A stretch of DNA of 7,713 nt from Lachnospiraceae bacterium (GTDB lineage: Bacteria; Bacillota_A; Clostridia; Lachnospirales; Lachnospiraceae). Below, in pieces: positions 1 to 5,889 of this stretch. Made by a program: the position numbers and the translations under genes. The notes beneath the pieces were generated by a model, which saw only the letters and a list, made by a program, of their open reading frames with translations, made no database searches and was not told the DNA's origin. The stretch spans positions 1-7,713 of the forward strand of contig DMAZ01000082.1 of assembly GCA_003446335.1 (NCBI GenBank). The letters run 5' to 3'. Position 1 is the stretch's first letter; the number at the start of each line of letters is the position of its first letter.

Positions 1-25
1 GATAATATTGTTTTGAGGAGCAGAT

Positions 26-1219
26 ATGAAAAAATATAGCAGAGTATTTGTCATCGTGATAGACTCCATGGGAATCGGGAATGCGCCGGACGCGGCGGCT
101 TTCGGGGATGAGGGAGCCGACACATTCGGGCACATTGCGGAGAACGTCGGGACATTTCTGATCCCGAATCTGGTGAGCATGGGAATTGCCAATATCAAGC
201 CGGTACCGGCTCTCAAAGCGCCCTCGTCCCCGATCGGTTACGCTCTAAAGATGGTCGAACGAAGCAGCGGGAAAGATACCATGACCGGGCACTGGGAAAT
301 GATGGGGATCCACACGACGAAACCTTTCGTTACGTTTACAGACACCGGGTTTCCGAAGGAGCTTCTGGACCTTCTCGAAAAGAAGAGCGGGCGTGAGGTC
401 GTAGGCAACCGTTCTGCCAGCGGCACGGAGATCATTGAGGAGCTGGCAGAAGAAGAAATATACAATAATAAGATGATCGTCTATACTTCCGCGGACTCTG
501 TTCTTCAGATCTGCGGAAATGAGGAGACGTTCGGTCTGAAGGAACTGTATGACATCTGCAGTTATGCCCGTGAAATCACGATGCGTGACGAATGGAAGGT
601 CGGCCGTATAATTGCAAGACCGTATGTCGGGAAACGCAAAGGGGAATTTGTTCGTACGTCCAACCGACACGACTATGCGCTGAAACCGTCGGGACCGACT
701 GCGCTCAACAGCCTTCAGGATGCCGGCTATGATGTCATATCCGTTGGAAAGATATCCGATATTTTCGATGGATACGGGATCACGGAGGCAATTCATTCGA
801 CCAGTTCCGTGAACGGAATGGAACAGACTATTGATGTCGCGAAGAGGGATGACTGGAAAGGCCTGTGCTTTACCAATCTTGTCGATTTCGACGCACTCTG
901 GGGGCACCGCAGAAATGTGCAGGGATATGCCCAGGAAATTGTTCGCTTTGATGTGAAGCTGGGAGAGTTCCTGGGTCATATGAGAGAGGATGATCTTCTT
1001 ATGATCACCGCGGATCACGGGAATGACCCGACATGGACCGGGTCTGACCATACAAGAGAGAAAGTTCCGCTTCTCATTTATTCACCTTCCATGAAGGGCA
1101 GCGGCCTTCTTCCGGAAACAGACTGTTTTGGTGTGATCGGTTATACGATCGCAGACAATTTCGATCTGGAGATGCCTGAGGGTACAATAGGAAAATCGAT
1201 CTTGTCTTATCTTATTTAA
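26..1219 (+). CDS. deoB: Phosphopentomutase (DeoB)
   Basis: This cytoplasmic enzyme interconverts ribose or deoxyribose 1-phosphate and the 5-phosphate, linking nucleoside phosphorolysis to central carbon metabolism. It belongs to the alkaline-phosphatase superfamily and binds two metal ions, usually manganese. The 397-residue length matches the family, so the gene looks complete. Visible signatures are [11 protein letters not shown] at residues 13-23 (metal ligand D13), [12 protein letters not shown] at 83-94 with T85 at the position of the phosphorylated threonine, SGTEII at 132-137, [10 protein letters not shown] at 153-162, ARPY at 197-200, [13 protein letters not shown] at 284-296 (ligands D289 and H294), ADHGNDP at 329-335 (D330, H331) and H342. 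All expected metal ligands are present. A TGAGGAG ribosome binding site at 14-20 lies five bases before the ATG. The next gene starts 57 bases downstream, so the two may be co-transcribed. The assignment is firm; only the promoter is out of view. Confidence 0.97.
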   Translation: MKKYSRVFVIVIDSMGIGNAPDAAAFGDEGADTFGHIAENVGTFLIPNLVSMGIANIKPVPALKAPSSPIGYALKMVERSSGKDTMTGHWEMMGIHTTKPFVTFTDTGFPKELLDLLEKKSGREVVGNRSASGTEIIEELAEEEIYNNKMIVYTSADSVLQICGNEETFGLKELYDICSYAREITMRDEWKVGRIIARPYVGKRKGEFVRTSNRHDYALKPSGPTALNSLQDAGYDVISVGKISDIFDGYGITEAIHSTSSVNGMEQTIDVAKRDDWKGLCFTNLVDFDALWGHRRNVQGYAQEIVRFDVKLGEFLGHMREDDLLMITADHGNDPTWTGSDHTREKVPLLIYSPSMKGSGLLPETDCFGVIGYTIADNFDLEMPEGTIGKSILSYLI

Positions 1220-1276
1220 AAAAGCAGCGTGTATCTGACACCGACTGAGCAAATAAATAGAAAGCAGGTGATACCG

Positions 1277-1774
1277 ATGGATTATTCGGAAGAAGATAAA
1301 ATCTATGCCTTCTGTCATCTCTCACCGGAGGACAGAAATAAAGAAAAACACCTCCTCGATGCGGCGTCCGATCTTTTTAAAAGAACAGCCGAAAAAATCA
1401 GACCGGATTTATGGAGACGAGATGATAAGGCTGCAGCAGGACTGAAGGCCGCTATGCCGGAAAAATATTATCCGGCCGTGATCGGAGGAATGGAAGAAGG
1501 GCTCGGATATGTTCGGATCTATTACTGGTATGATACCTATGTGGATTTTGATATGTATGAGCATTCAGAGGGGGGTGACCTGATTCTCTTTGAGGACGGG
1601 ACGACCATGGATACCGGAAGAAAATGGTATGAGATCACAAGAAAGATCTTCCTGGAGGGAGCATACCCTGTAGGCAGTGTCGGTCGTCTGAATATTCTGG
1701 ATGAAGCCGGAAGAGAGAGCCAGGCAGAAGAATTTGCACGTCTTGTCAATGAAGGCAGAACGCTGAAATTCTGA
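1277..1774 (+). CDS. Hypothetical protein, 165 aa, downstream of deoB
   Basis: I do not recognise this family and assign no function. The protein is soluble-looking, with no signal peptide or membrane segment. The N-terminal half (about residues 1-63) is charged and looks helical. A central stretch is unusually rich in aromatics: YVRIYYWYDTYVDFDMY at 78-94. It is followed by EDGTTMDTGRKWYEITRKIF at 106-125, which looks like beta strands joined by turns, and then a charged C-terminus. The ATG at 1277 is preferred because AGGTG at 1266-1270 sits six bases upstream. An in-frame GTG at 1229 would add 16 residues but has no ribosome binding site, and it lies only ten bases after the deoB stop. The position suggests read-through from deoB, but sharing a transcript does not show a nucleoside-related role. 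Codon choice resembles the neighbours, with no sign of transfer. I am confident it is coding, and not of what it does. Confidence 0.8.
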   Translation: MDYSEEDKIYAFCHLSPEDRNKEKHLLDAASDLFKRTAEKIRPDLWRRDDKAAAGLKAAMPEKYYPAVIGGMEEGLGYVRIYYWYDTYVDFDMYEHSEGGDLILFEDGTTMDTGRKWYEITRKIFLEGAYPVGSVGRLNILDEAGRESQAEEFARLVNEGRTLKF

Positions 1775-1785
1775 TCATGAACGGT

Positions 1786-1827
1786 TTTCAGACATGTTAT
1801 AAACAATAAATATCTGAAAGTTATAAA
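1786..1827. repeat. AT-rich segment with overlapping inverted and direct repeats
   Basis: TTTCAGA at 1786-1792 is inverted as TCTGAAA at 1813-1819 (7-bp arms, 20 bases between). GTTATAAA occurs at 1796-1803 and again at 1820-1827, a direct repeat with a 24-base period. Both lie in the AT-rich gap before the CoA ligase gene, just upstream of its candidate promoter. They could be a regulator-binding region or a weak hairpin. The AT-rich composition makes chance repeats likely, so I record only what is seen. Confidence 0.35.
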
Positions 1828-1843
1828 AAACTGTATTATGATA

Positions 1844-1873
1844 TTGCGTTAAATTGCTAAAATGTGCTATTCT
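1844..1873 (+). promoter_or_regulatory. Candidate sigma-A promoter for the paaK-ACT unit
   Basis: TTGCGT at 1844-1849 could serve as a -35 box, and TATTCT at 1868-1873 as a -10 box, with an 18-base spacer. A TGC at 1865-1867 directly precedes the -10 and gives an extended -10 motif, which helps offset the imperfect hexamers. Transcription would begin near 1880, leaving a leader of about 30 bases with the AAGGAGAT ribosome binding site at 1896-1903. It is the best candidate in this 135-base gap, but it was judged by eye. Confidence 0.45.
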
Positions 1874-1909
1874 AGGCATTAGATTTTTTCGTTTTAAGGA
1901 GATATAGCA

Positions 1910-3217
1910 ATGCAGAGATATTTTTCACCGGAAAAAGAAACCGCTTCCAGAGAACAGATTGTTGAATGGCAGAGCAAGGGCCTTGTCGATGCTGTTCAGA
2001 GAGTCTGGGATAACGTTCCGTATTATCGCGCAAAAATGGAAGAAAAGGGAGTGACTCCAGCAGATATAAAAGGAATCGAAGACTTACATAAACTGCCTTT
2101 CCTTACAAAAGATGACCTGCGGGAGGCTTATCCTTACGGACTTATGGCGCGTCCGCTTGAAGACTGTGTCAGGATCCAGTCAACATCCGGCACGACCGGA
2201 CGCCGTGTTGTCGCTTTTTATACGATGAACGATATTCATCTCTGGGATGAGTGCTGTGCCCGTGCGCTTGTAGCTGCAGGTGCGACGAAGGAAGATGTTG
2301 TACACATCTCCTACGGTTACGGTCTTTTTACCGGCGGACCCGGTCTTAACGGCGGTTCCCATCTGCTTGGATCCCTGACTCTTCCGATGTCTTCGGGAAA
2401 TACCGACAGACAGATCCAGTTCATGACAGACCTTCAGTCTACGATCCTGTGCTGTACGCCGTCCTATGCGGCATATCTCGCGGAATCGATCCATGATAGA
2501 GGACTGCGTGACAAGATCCATCTGAAGGCAGGAATCTTCGGAGCCGAGGCCTGGACAGAGGAGATGCGTCATGATATTGAGCAGGCTCTCGGAATCAAGG
2601 CTTATGATATTTACGGTCTGACGGAAATTTCCGGACCGGGTGTCTCTTTTGAATGTCAGGACCAGAGCGGAATGCACATCAATGAGGATTACTTTATCGC
2701 AGAAGTTATCAATCCGAAGACCGGGGAAGTACTTCCGGAAGGAGAAAAGGGTGAACTTGTCTTTACTTCTTTCGCCAAGGAAGCGTTCCCGCTCATTCGT
2801 TACAGGACGAAAGATATTTGTATTCTGACAAGAGAACAGTGTTCCTGCGGAAGAACATTTGTCAAGATGACAAAGCCGCTCGGTCGTTCCGACGATATGC
2901 TCATCGTCAAAGGCGTCAATGTATTCCCGTCACAGATCGAGACTGTTCTGCTTAACCACGGTTATGCAGCGAACTATCAGATCATTGTCGACCGCCAGAA
3001 GAACAGTGACACCATTGAAGTACGCGTCGAGATGACACCGGAGATGTTCTCTGATGAGCTGTCCAAGGTGACCGCAAAGGAGAAGGAACTGGTATCCGGT
3101 CTGAAGTCTATGCTTGGTATTTATGCAAATGTAAAACTGGTCGCCCCGAAGAGCATCACACGTTCTGAAGGCAAGGCTGTCCGTGTCATTGACAAGAGAA
3201 ATCTTTACAAGGGCTGA
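1910..3217 (+). CDS. paaK: Phenylacetate-CoA ligase family protein (PaaK-like)
   Basis: This adenylate-forming enzyme activates an aryl acid with ATP and coenzyme A, via an acyl-AMP, to the aryl-acetyl-CoA. At 435 residues it is the usual length for the family. The ATP-binding P-loop-like motif STSGTTG is at residues 91-97, GAEAW at 211-215, YGLTE at 235-239 and RYRTKDI at 297-303. CSCGR at 311-315 precedes the family hallmark GRSDDMLIVKGVNVFPSQIE at 325-344, which leads into the small C-terminal domain. K422 in SEGKAVRV is the likely adenylation lysine. The ATG has a strong AAGGAGAT site at 1896-1903. A tandem-ACT gene follows 19 bases later, an arrangement common in Clostridia, often beside iorAB in aromatic amino acid fermentation. 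No iorAB is in view. Phenylacetate and indoleacetate are both plausible substrates. The family is firm and the exact substrate is not. Confidence 0.92.
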   Translation: MQRYFSPEKETASREQIVEWQSKGLVDAVQRVWDNVPYYRAKMEEKGVTPADIKGIEDLHKLPFLTKDDLREAYPYGLMARPLEDCVRIQSTSGTTGRRVVAFYTMNDIHLWDECCARALVAAGATKEDVVHISYGYGLFTGGPGLNGGSHLLGSLTLPMSSGNTDRQIQFMTDLQSTILCCTPSYAAYLAESIHDRGLRDKIHLKAGIFGAEAWTEEMRHDIEQALGIKAYDIYGLTEISGPGVSFECQDQSGMHINEDYFIAEVINPKTGEVLPEGEKGELVFTSFAKEAFPLIRYRTKDICILTREQCSCGRTFVKMTKPLGRSDDMLIVKGVNVFPSQIETVLLNHGYAANYQIIVDRQKNSDTIEVRVEMTPEMFSDELSKVTAKEKELVSGLKSMLGIYANVKLVAPKSITRSEGKAVRVIDKRNLYKG

Positions 3218-3223
3218 TTTTCG

Positions 3224-3230
3224 AAAGGGG
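3224..3230 (+). promoter_or_regulatory. Ribosome binding site fixing the ACT gene start
   Basis: The purine-rich AAAGGGG lies six bases before the ATG at 3237 and just after the paaK stop codon. It decides the start of the ACT gene against an upstream in-frame GTG at 3183, which lies inside the paaK coding region. Confidence 0.7.
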
Positions 3231-3236
3231 AATGTT

Positions 3237-3677
3237 ATGACAACAAAACAGATTTCCGTATTTCTTGAGAATAAACCGGGGACACTTGCAGAATTCTGCA
3301 AGGTCCTTCAGAAGAACAATATTGATATGAGAGCACTCTGCGTTGCTGATGCCATGGATTTCGGTATTGCCAGAGTGATCGTGGATGATGTTTACGAGAC
3401 AGTGACAGTCCTGAAAGATGAAGGCTATGTGTGCCAGATCACAAAGGTCCTGACCGTCGAGATGAAGGATGAGCCGGGTGCGCTCAGCGATATCCTTGCA
3501 ATCCTCGGTGAGAAGAATATCAATCTTGAGTACACGTATGCTTTTTTGACGAGACAGCGTGACAAGGCTTATCTGGTCATCAAGGTGGCTGACAACAAGG
3601 CGGCTGCTGAGCTCCTGTCCGCTCACGGAGTTAAAGTGATCTGCCAGGATGAGCTGGAAAAGATTTTCGGGGATTGA
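3237..3677 (+). CDS. Tandem ACT-domain protein
   Basis: The 146-residue protein consists almost entirely of two ACT domains, at about residues 4-68 and 71-140. Each begins with the ligand-loop signature: ENKPGTL at 11-17 and KDEPGAL at 77-83. ACT domains commonly bind amino acids and pass the signal to a partner enzyme, often through side-by-side dimers. No catalytic or DNA-binding domain is present, so a stand-alone sensor or regulatory subunit is the natural reading. The gene starts 19 bases after the CoA ligase and is followed by a terminator, so the two almost certainly share a transcript. I infer that it senses an aromatic or branched-chain amino acid linked to the ligase pathway; the ligand cannot be read from sequence. 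ATG 3237 is chosen on its ribosome binding site and because the protein then opens directly with the first ACT strand. Confidence 0.9.
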   Translation: MTTKQISVFLENKPGTLAEFCKVLQKNNIDMRALCVADAMDFGIARVIVDDVYETVTVLKDEGYVCQITKVLTVEMKDEPGALSDILAILGEKNINLEYTYAFLTRQRDKAYLVIKVADNKAAAELLSAHGVKVICQDELEKIFGD

Positions 3678-3718
3678 TATTTTTCGTGATATGAGTTAAT
3701 CTTACCTATTGCAGCAGG

Positions 3719-3747
3719 AAGCTGTCGCCGATGTGCGGCAGCTTTTT
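3719..3747 (+). terminator. Intrinsic terminator after the paaK-ACT unit
   Basis: A ten-pair stem joins AAGCTGTCGC (3719-3728) to GCGGCAGCTT (3735-3744), with one G-U pair and the six-base loop CGATGT. The T run at 3743-3747 completes a classic Rho-independent terminator. It lies 42 bases after the ACT gene stop and separates this unit from the ABC operon. Confidence 0.87.
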
Positions 3748-3748
3748 C

Positions 3749-3827
3749 GTGTCATGAAAACGATGATTTTTATGTGACGCGTATGTGCTGTGCGGAGATG
3801 CAGTCAGATTCTTCACAGAAATGACAC
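3749..3827 (+). repeat. Nested inverted repeats in the ABC operon leader
   Basis: GTGTCAT at 3749-3755 is perfectly inverted as ATGACAC at 3821-3827. Inside it, CTGTG at 3788-3792 is inverted as CACAG at 3814-3818, ending two bases before the outer right arm. If transcribed, the segment could fold into a two-level stem. I do not recognise a known riboswitch. The arms are short, so chance is possible. Confidence 0.3.
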
Positions 3828-3852
3828 AACTGACGCCTACTATTAGCAGGTG

Positions 3853-3925
3853 CTTTCGGAAAGAGCCTTCGGAAGGTAACTTATCAATTGCTTTTTAAGG
3901 TTCTTACGGAAAGTTTTTCAGAAAG
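3853..3925. repeat. Four CTTNCGGAAAG-like elements in two pairs
   Basis: Four related 11-mers precede the ABC ATPase gene: CTTTCGGAAAG (3853-3863), CCTTCGGAAGG (3866-3876), CTTACGGAAAG (3903-3913) and TTTTCAGAAAG (3915-3925). The first two have perfect five-base inverted arms around a central G; the others are imperfect. Starts are 13 and 12 bases apart within pairs, and the pairs are separated by 26 bases. The last ends 24 bases before the TTG start. They could be operator half-sites or elements of an RNA leader. I could not place a convincing promoter anywhere in 3748-3949. Confidence 0.5.
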
Positions 3926-3937
3926 ATATGAAAGAGC

Positions 3938-3943
3938 AGGAGG
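3938..3943 (+). promoter_or_regulatory. Ribosome binding site fixing a TTG start
   Basis: A perfect AGGAGG lies six bases before the TTG at 3950. It supports this rare start codon for the ABC ATPase. The nearby ATG at 3928 is out of frame with the gene. Confidence 0.8.
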
Positions 3944-3949
3944 ATTGCC

Positions 3950-5017
3950 TTGATTGAAGTAAAGCATCTAACGAAGTGGTACGGCGACCACATCGCCGTC
4001 GATGACTTAAGTTTCAAGGTCGAGGAAGGATCCGTGTATGGCTTCCTCGGACCGAACGGGGCCGGAAAATCAACTACAATGAATATCATGACGGGGTATC
4101 TGGCACCGACGGAAGGTGAGATCATCATTAACGGATACAATATTATGGATGAACCGGAGAAAGCTAAACGTACCATCGGCTATTTGCCGGAAATACCGCC
4201 CCTCTATCCCGATATGACCGTTTACGAGTATCTGACATTTGTCGCCGAGCTCAAAAAGGTTCCCAAAAAAGAGCGGAAAGCATCTGTGGAAAGGGTCATG
4301 GAGGAGCTCAGCATCAGCGATGTGAAGGACAGGCTGATCAGGCACCTTTCCAAGGGATATAAACAGCGTGTGGGATTTGCACAGGCACTGGTCGGTGATC
4401 CTGAGACCCTGATCCTCGATGAGCCTACGGTAGGTCTTGACCCGAAGCAGATCATCGAGATCCGTGAACTGATCCGTGAGCTGGGAAAGAAACATACTGT
4501 TATCCTGAGCTCTCATATTCTCGCGGAAGTAAGTGAGATCTGTGATACCGTCATGATTATTTCCGACGGCAGACTTACTGCTCTCGATACGCCGGAAAAT
4601 CTGGCTAAAGGTCAGGGAGAGGGAACGAAGATCATTGTTACATCTCCCGCAGATGAGGAAACACTTAGAAAAGTTCTCGATGATTTTGCCGGGGAGGATC
4701 ATGTGACTGTAGAAGAAGGAGACGACGGTCTTCTCGTTGCCACGATTGATTATAAGAGTGACGGAGATCCCCGGAAAGAGATCGTTCTGGCCCTCTCCAA
4801 AGGAGCCTGCCCGTATTATTCCGTCGATGTAAAGAAAGCCAGTCTGGAAGATATCTTCCTGGAGCTTACAGAAGTCGAAGGTGATGTCGATTATACAGAT
4901 ACCGAAGATGGGTCAGAAGAGGGAACGGACAGCTCAAAAGAGCATGACGAAGCAGACAGCGATGCCGGGCATAAGGATCAGATCGGCATCGAACAGAAAA
5001 AGGAGGAGGACGCATGA
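3950..5017 (+). CDS. ABC transporter ATP-binding protein, GldA-like
   Basis: This is the cytoplasmic ATPase of an ABC-2 type transporter that powers the permease encoded next. The single nucleotide-binding domain spans about residues 1-225. Walker A is GPNGAGKST at 34-42, the signature loop LSKGYKQR at 133-140, Walker B LILDEP at 154-159, the D-loop GLD at 162-164 and the H-loop histidine H189. The Q-loop position carries E81 in IGYLPE, as is common in the GldA/NatA-type branch. A smaller C-terminal domain follows to about 311. Residues 312-355 then form a strongly acidic tail with 18 Asp/Glu against four Lys, and no predicted fold. The gene starts with TTG behind a strong ribosome binding site. 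Its stop overlaps the permease start as ATGA, so translational coupling is likely. The ATPase family is certain; the GldA-like label rests mainly on the neighbours. Confidence 0.95.
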   Translation: MIEVKHLTKWYGDHIAVDDLSFKVEEGSVYGFLGPNGAGKSTTMNIMTGYLAPTEGEIIINGYNIMDEPEKAKRTIGYLPEIPPLYPDMTVYEYLTFVAELKKVPKKERKASVERVMEELSISDVKDRLIRHLSKGYKQRVGFAQALVGDPETLILDEPTVGLDPKQIIEIRELIRELGKKHTVILSSHILAEVSEICDTVMIISDGRLTALDTPENLAKGQGEGTKIIVTSPADEETLRKVLDDFAGEDHVTVEEGDDGLLVATIDYKSDGDPRKEIVLALSKGACPYYSVDVKKASLEDIFLELTEVEGDVDYTDTEDGSEEGTDSSKEHDEADSDAGHKDQIGIEQKKEEDA

Positions 5018-5877
5018 CAGCGATTTATAAAAGAGAGGTGAAGAGCTGTCTCACCTCCATGTACGGAGCGATCGCTATCGCGGTCATGCTGCTGATTGTC
5101 GGCTATATGTTCCGCTTTTACAATCTGTACAGCGGCGCTTCAAGCCTTATTTACGCGGTTTTTAATTCGAACCTTATATTTTATATTGTTGTCCCGGTGC
5201 TGACCATGCGTTCTTTCGCGGAGGAACGACGCCAGAAGACGGATCAGCTGCTGCTCACAGCGCCTGTCTCTCCGATGGGAATCGTACTGGGCAAGTATTT
5301 TGCACTGATCACGGTGTATGCCGTTCCTTGTCTGGTCATGTGCGTTCTTCCGCTTATGATCATGCCGTTCGGAGAACCGGCTCTTCCGATCAGTTACATC
5401 AGCATTCTGGTATTTTTCCTGATTGGGTGTGCTTATCTTTCATGCGGCATGTTCATCAGTTCACTGACGGATAACCAGATCATTGCAGCCATCGGAAGCC
5501 TGCTGTTCGTCTTCGTGACCATGATCATGCATAACACCTACTCACTGCTCAGCCAGGCGTCTGTATCCTCAATGGTCCTGTTCCTTGCCCTTGCTGTTCT
5601 TCTGGGCCTGGTTCTGATGGTGATGACCGGCAGCTCCATCGTCGGACTCGGAACTGCAGGCTTAGGTGCGGCAGCTGTGATCATCCTGTATTTTGTCAAG
5701 CCCGGCTGGTTCTCGGGAAAAACAGAGGCGATATTAAAGTGTCTGGATTTTTATTCACATTTTGAATCTTTTGCATACAGCAATTTCAGTCTGACAGATC
5801 TTCTGTATTTCCTTTCTGTGGCCGTGATCGGTATTGTGCTCACTTACACATCGCTGCAGAGAAGACGCTGGAATTAA
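5014..5877 (+). CDS. ABC-2 type permease, GldF-like
   Basis: This integral membrane subunit of 287 residues works with the preceding ATPase. Hydrophobic segments are visible at about 18-33, 45-64, 96-118, 128-149, 156-173, 187-204, 209-228 and 264-280. The cytoplasmic coupling segment MRSFAEERRQKTDQLLLTAP at 65-84 is characteristic of the GldF/ABC-2 group and leads into SPMGIVLGKY at 86-95. SLTDNQIIAA at 150-159 and FESFAYSNFSLTDLLYFLS at 250-268 also match conserved positions of GldF-like proteins. The start overlaps the ATPase stop by ATGA. AGGAGGAGGA at 5001-5010, inside the ATPase gene, is the ribosome binding site. The next gene begins 12 bases downstream. The permease class is sure, and the transported substrate is not known for this group outside gliding bacteria. 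Confidence 0.92.
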   Translation: MTAIYKREVKSCLTSMYGAIAIAVMLLIVGYMFRFYNLYSGASSLIYAVFNSNLIFYIVVPVLTMRSFAEERRQKTDQLLLTAPVSPMGIVLGKYFALITVYAVPCLVMCVLPLMIMPFGEPALPISYISILVFFLIGCAYLSCGMFISSLTDNQIIAAIGSLLFVFVTMIMHNTYSLLSQASVSSMVLFLALAVLLGLVLMVMTGSSIVGLGTAGLGAAAVIILYFVKPGWFSGKTEAILKCLDFYSHFESFAYSNFSLTDLLYFLSVAVIGIVLTYTSLQRRRWN

Positions 5878-5889
5878 GGAGGCTTAAGT

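Noticed and set aside
245..1051. Long open frame of 268 codons on the minus strand opposite deoB
   Set aside because: It lies wholly within the well-supported deoB gene. The peptide has no recognisable motif and is best explained as a codon-bias shadow.
1229..1276. GTG start extending the hypothetical protein by 16 residues
   Set aside because: No ribosome binding site precedes it, whereas the ATG at 1277 has AGGTG at the right distance.
1786..1819. Hairpin TTTCAGA/TCTGAAA as a terminator for the deoB unit
   Set aside because: The stem is only seven mostly A-T pairs, the loop is 20 bases and no T run follows.
2180..2677. Open frame of 165 codons on the minus strand opposite the CoA ligase
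   Set aside because: It overlaps a gene with clear family motifs, and the peptide resembles no known protein.
3183..3236. GTG start extending the ACT protein by 18 residues into paaK
   Set aside because: It lies inside paaK coding sequence, and AAAGGGG at 3224-3230 points to the ATG at 3237.
3838..3846. TACTATTAG as a -10 region for the ABC operon
   Set aside because: No acceptable -35 hexamer lies 16-18 bases upstream. The best match, TTCACA at 3812-3817, is 20 bases away.
3853..3925. Repeat cluster as a CRISPR array or attachment site
   Set aside because: The repeats are only 11 bases, diverged and unevenly spaced, with no cas gene, integrase or tRNA nearby.
3950..5017. Glu in place of Gln at the Q-loop (E81) as a sign of a defective ATPase
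   Set aside because: IGYLPE at this position is common in the GldA/NatA-type branch, and all other ATPase motifs are intact.
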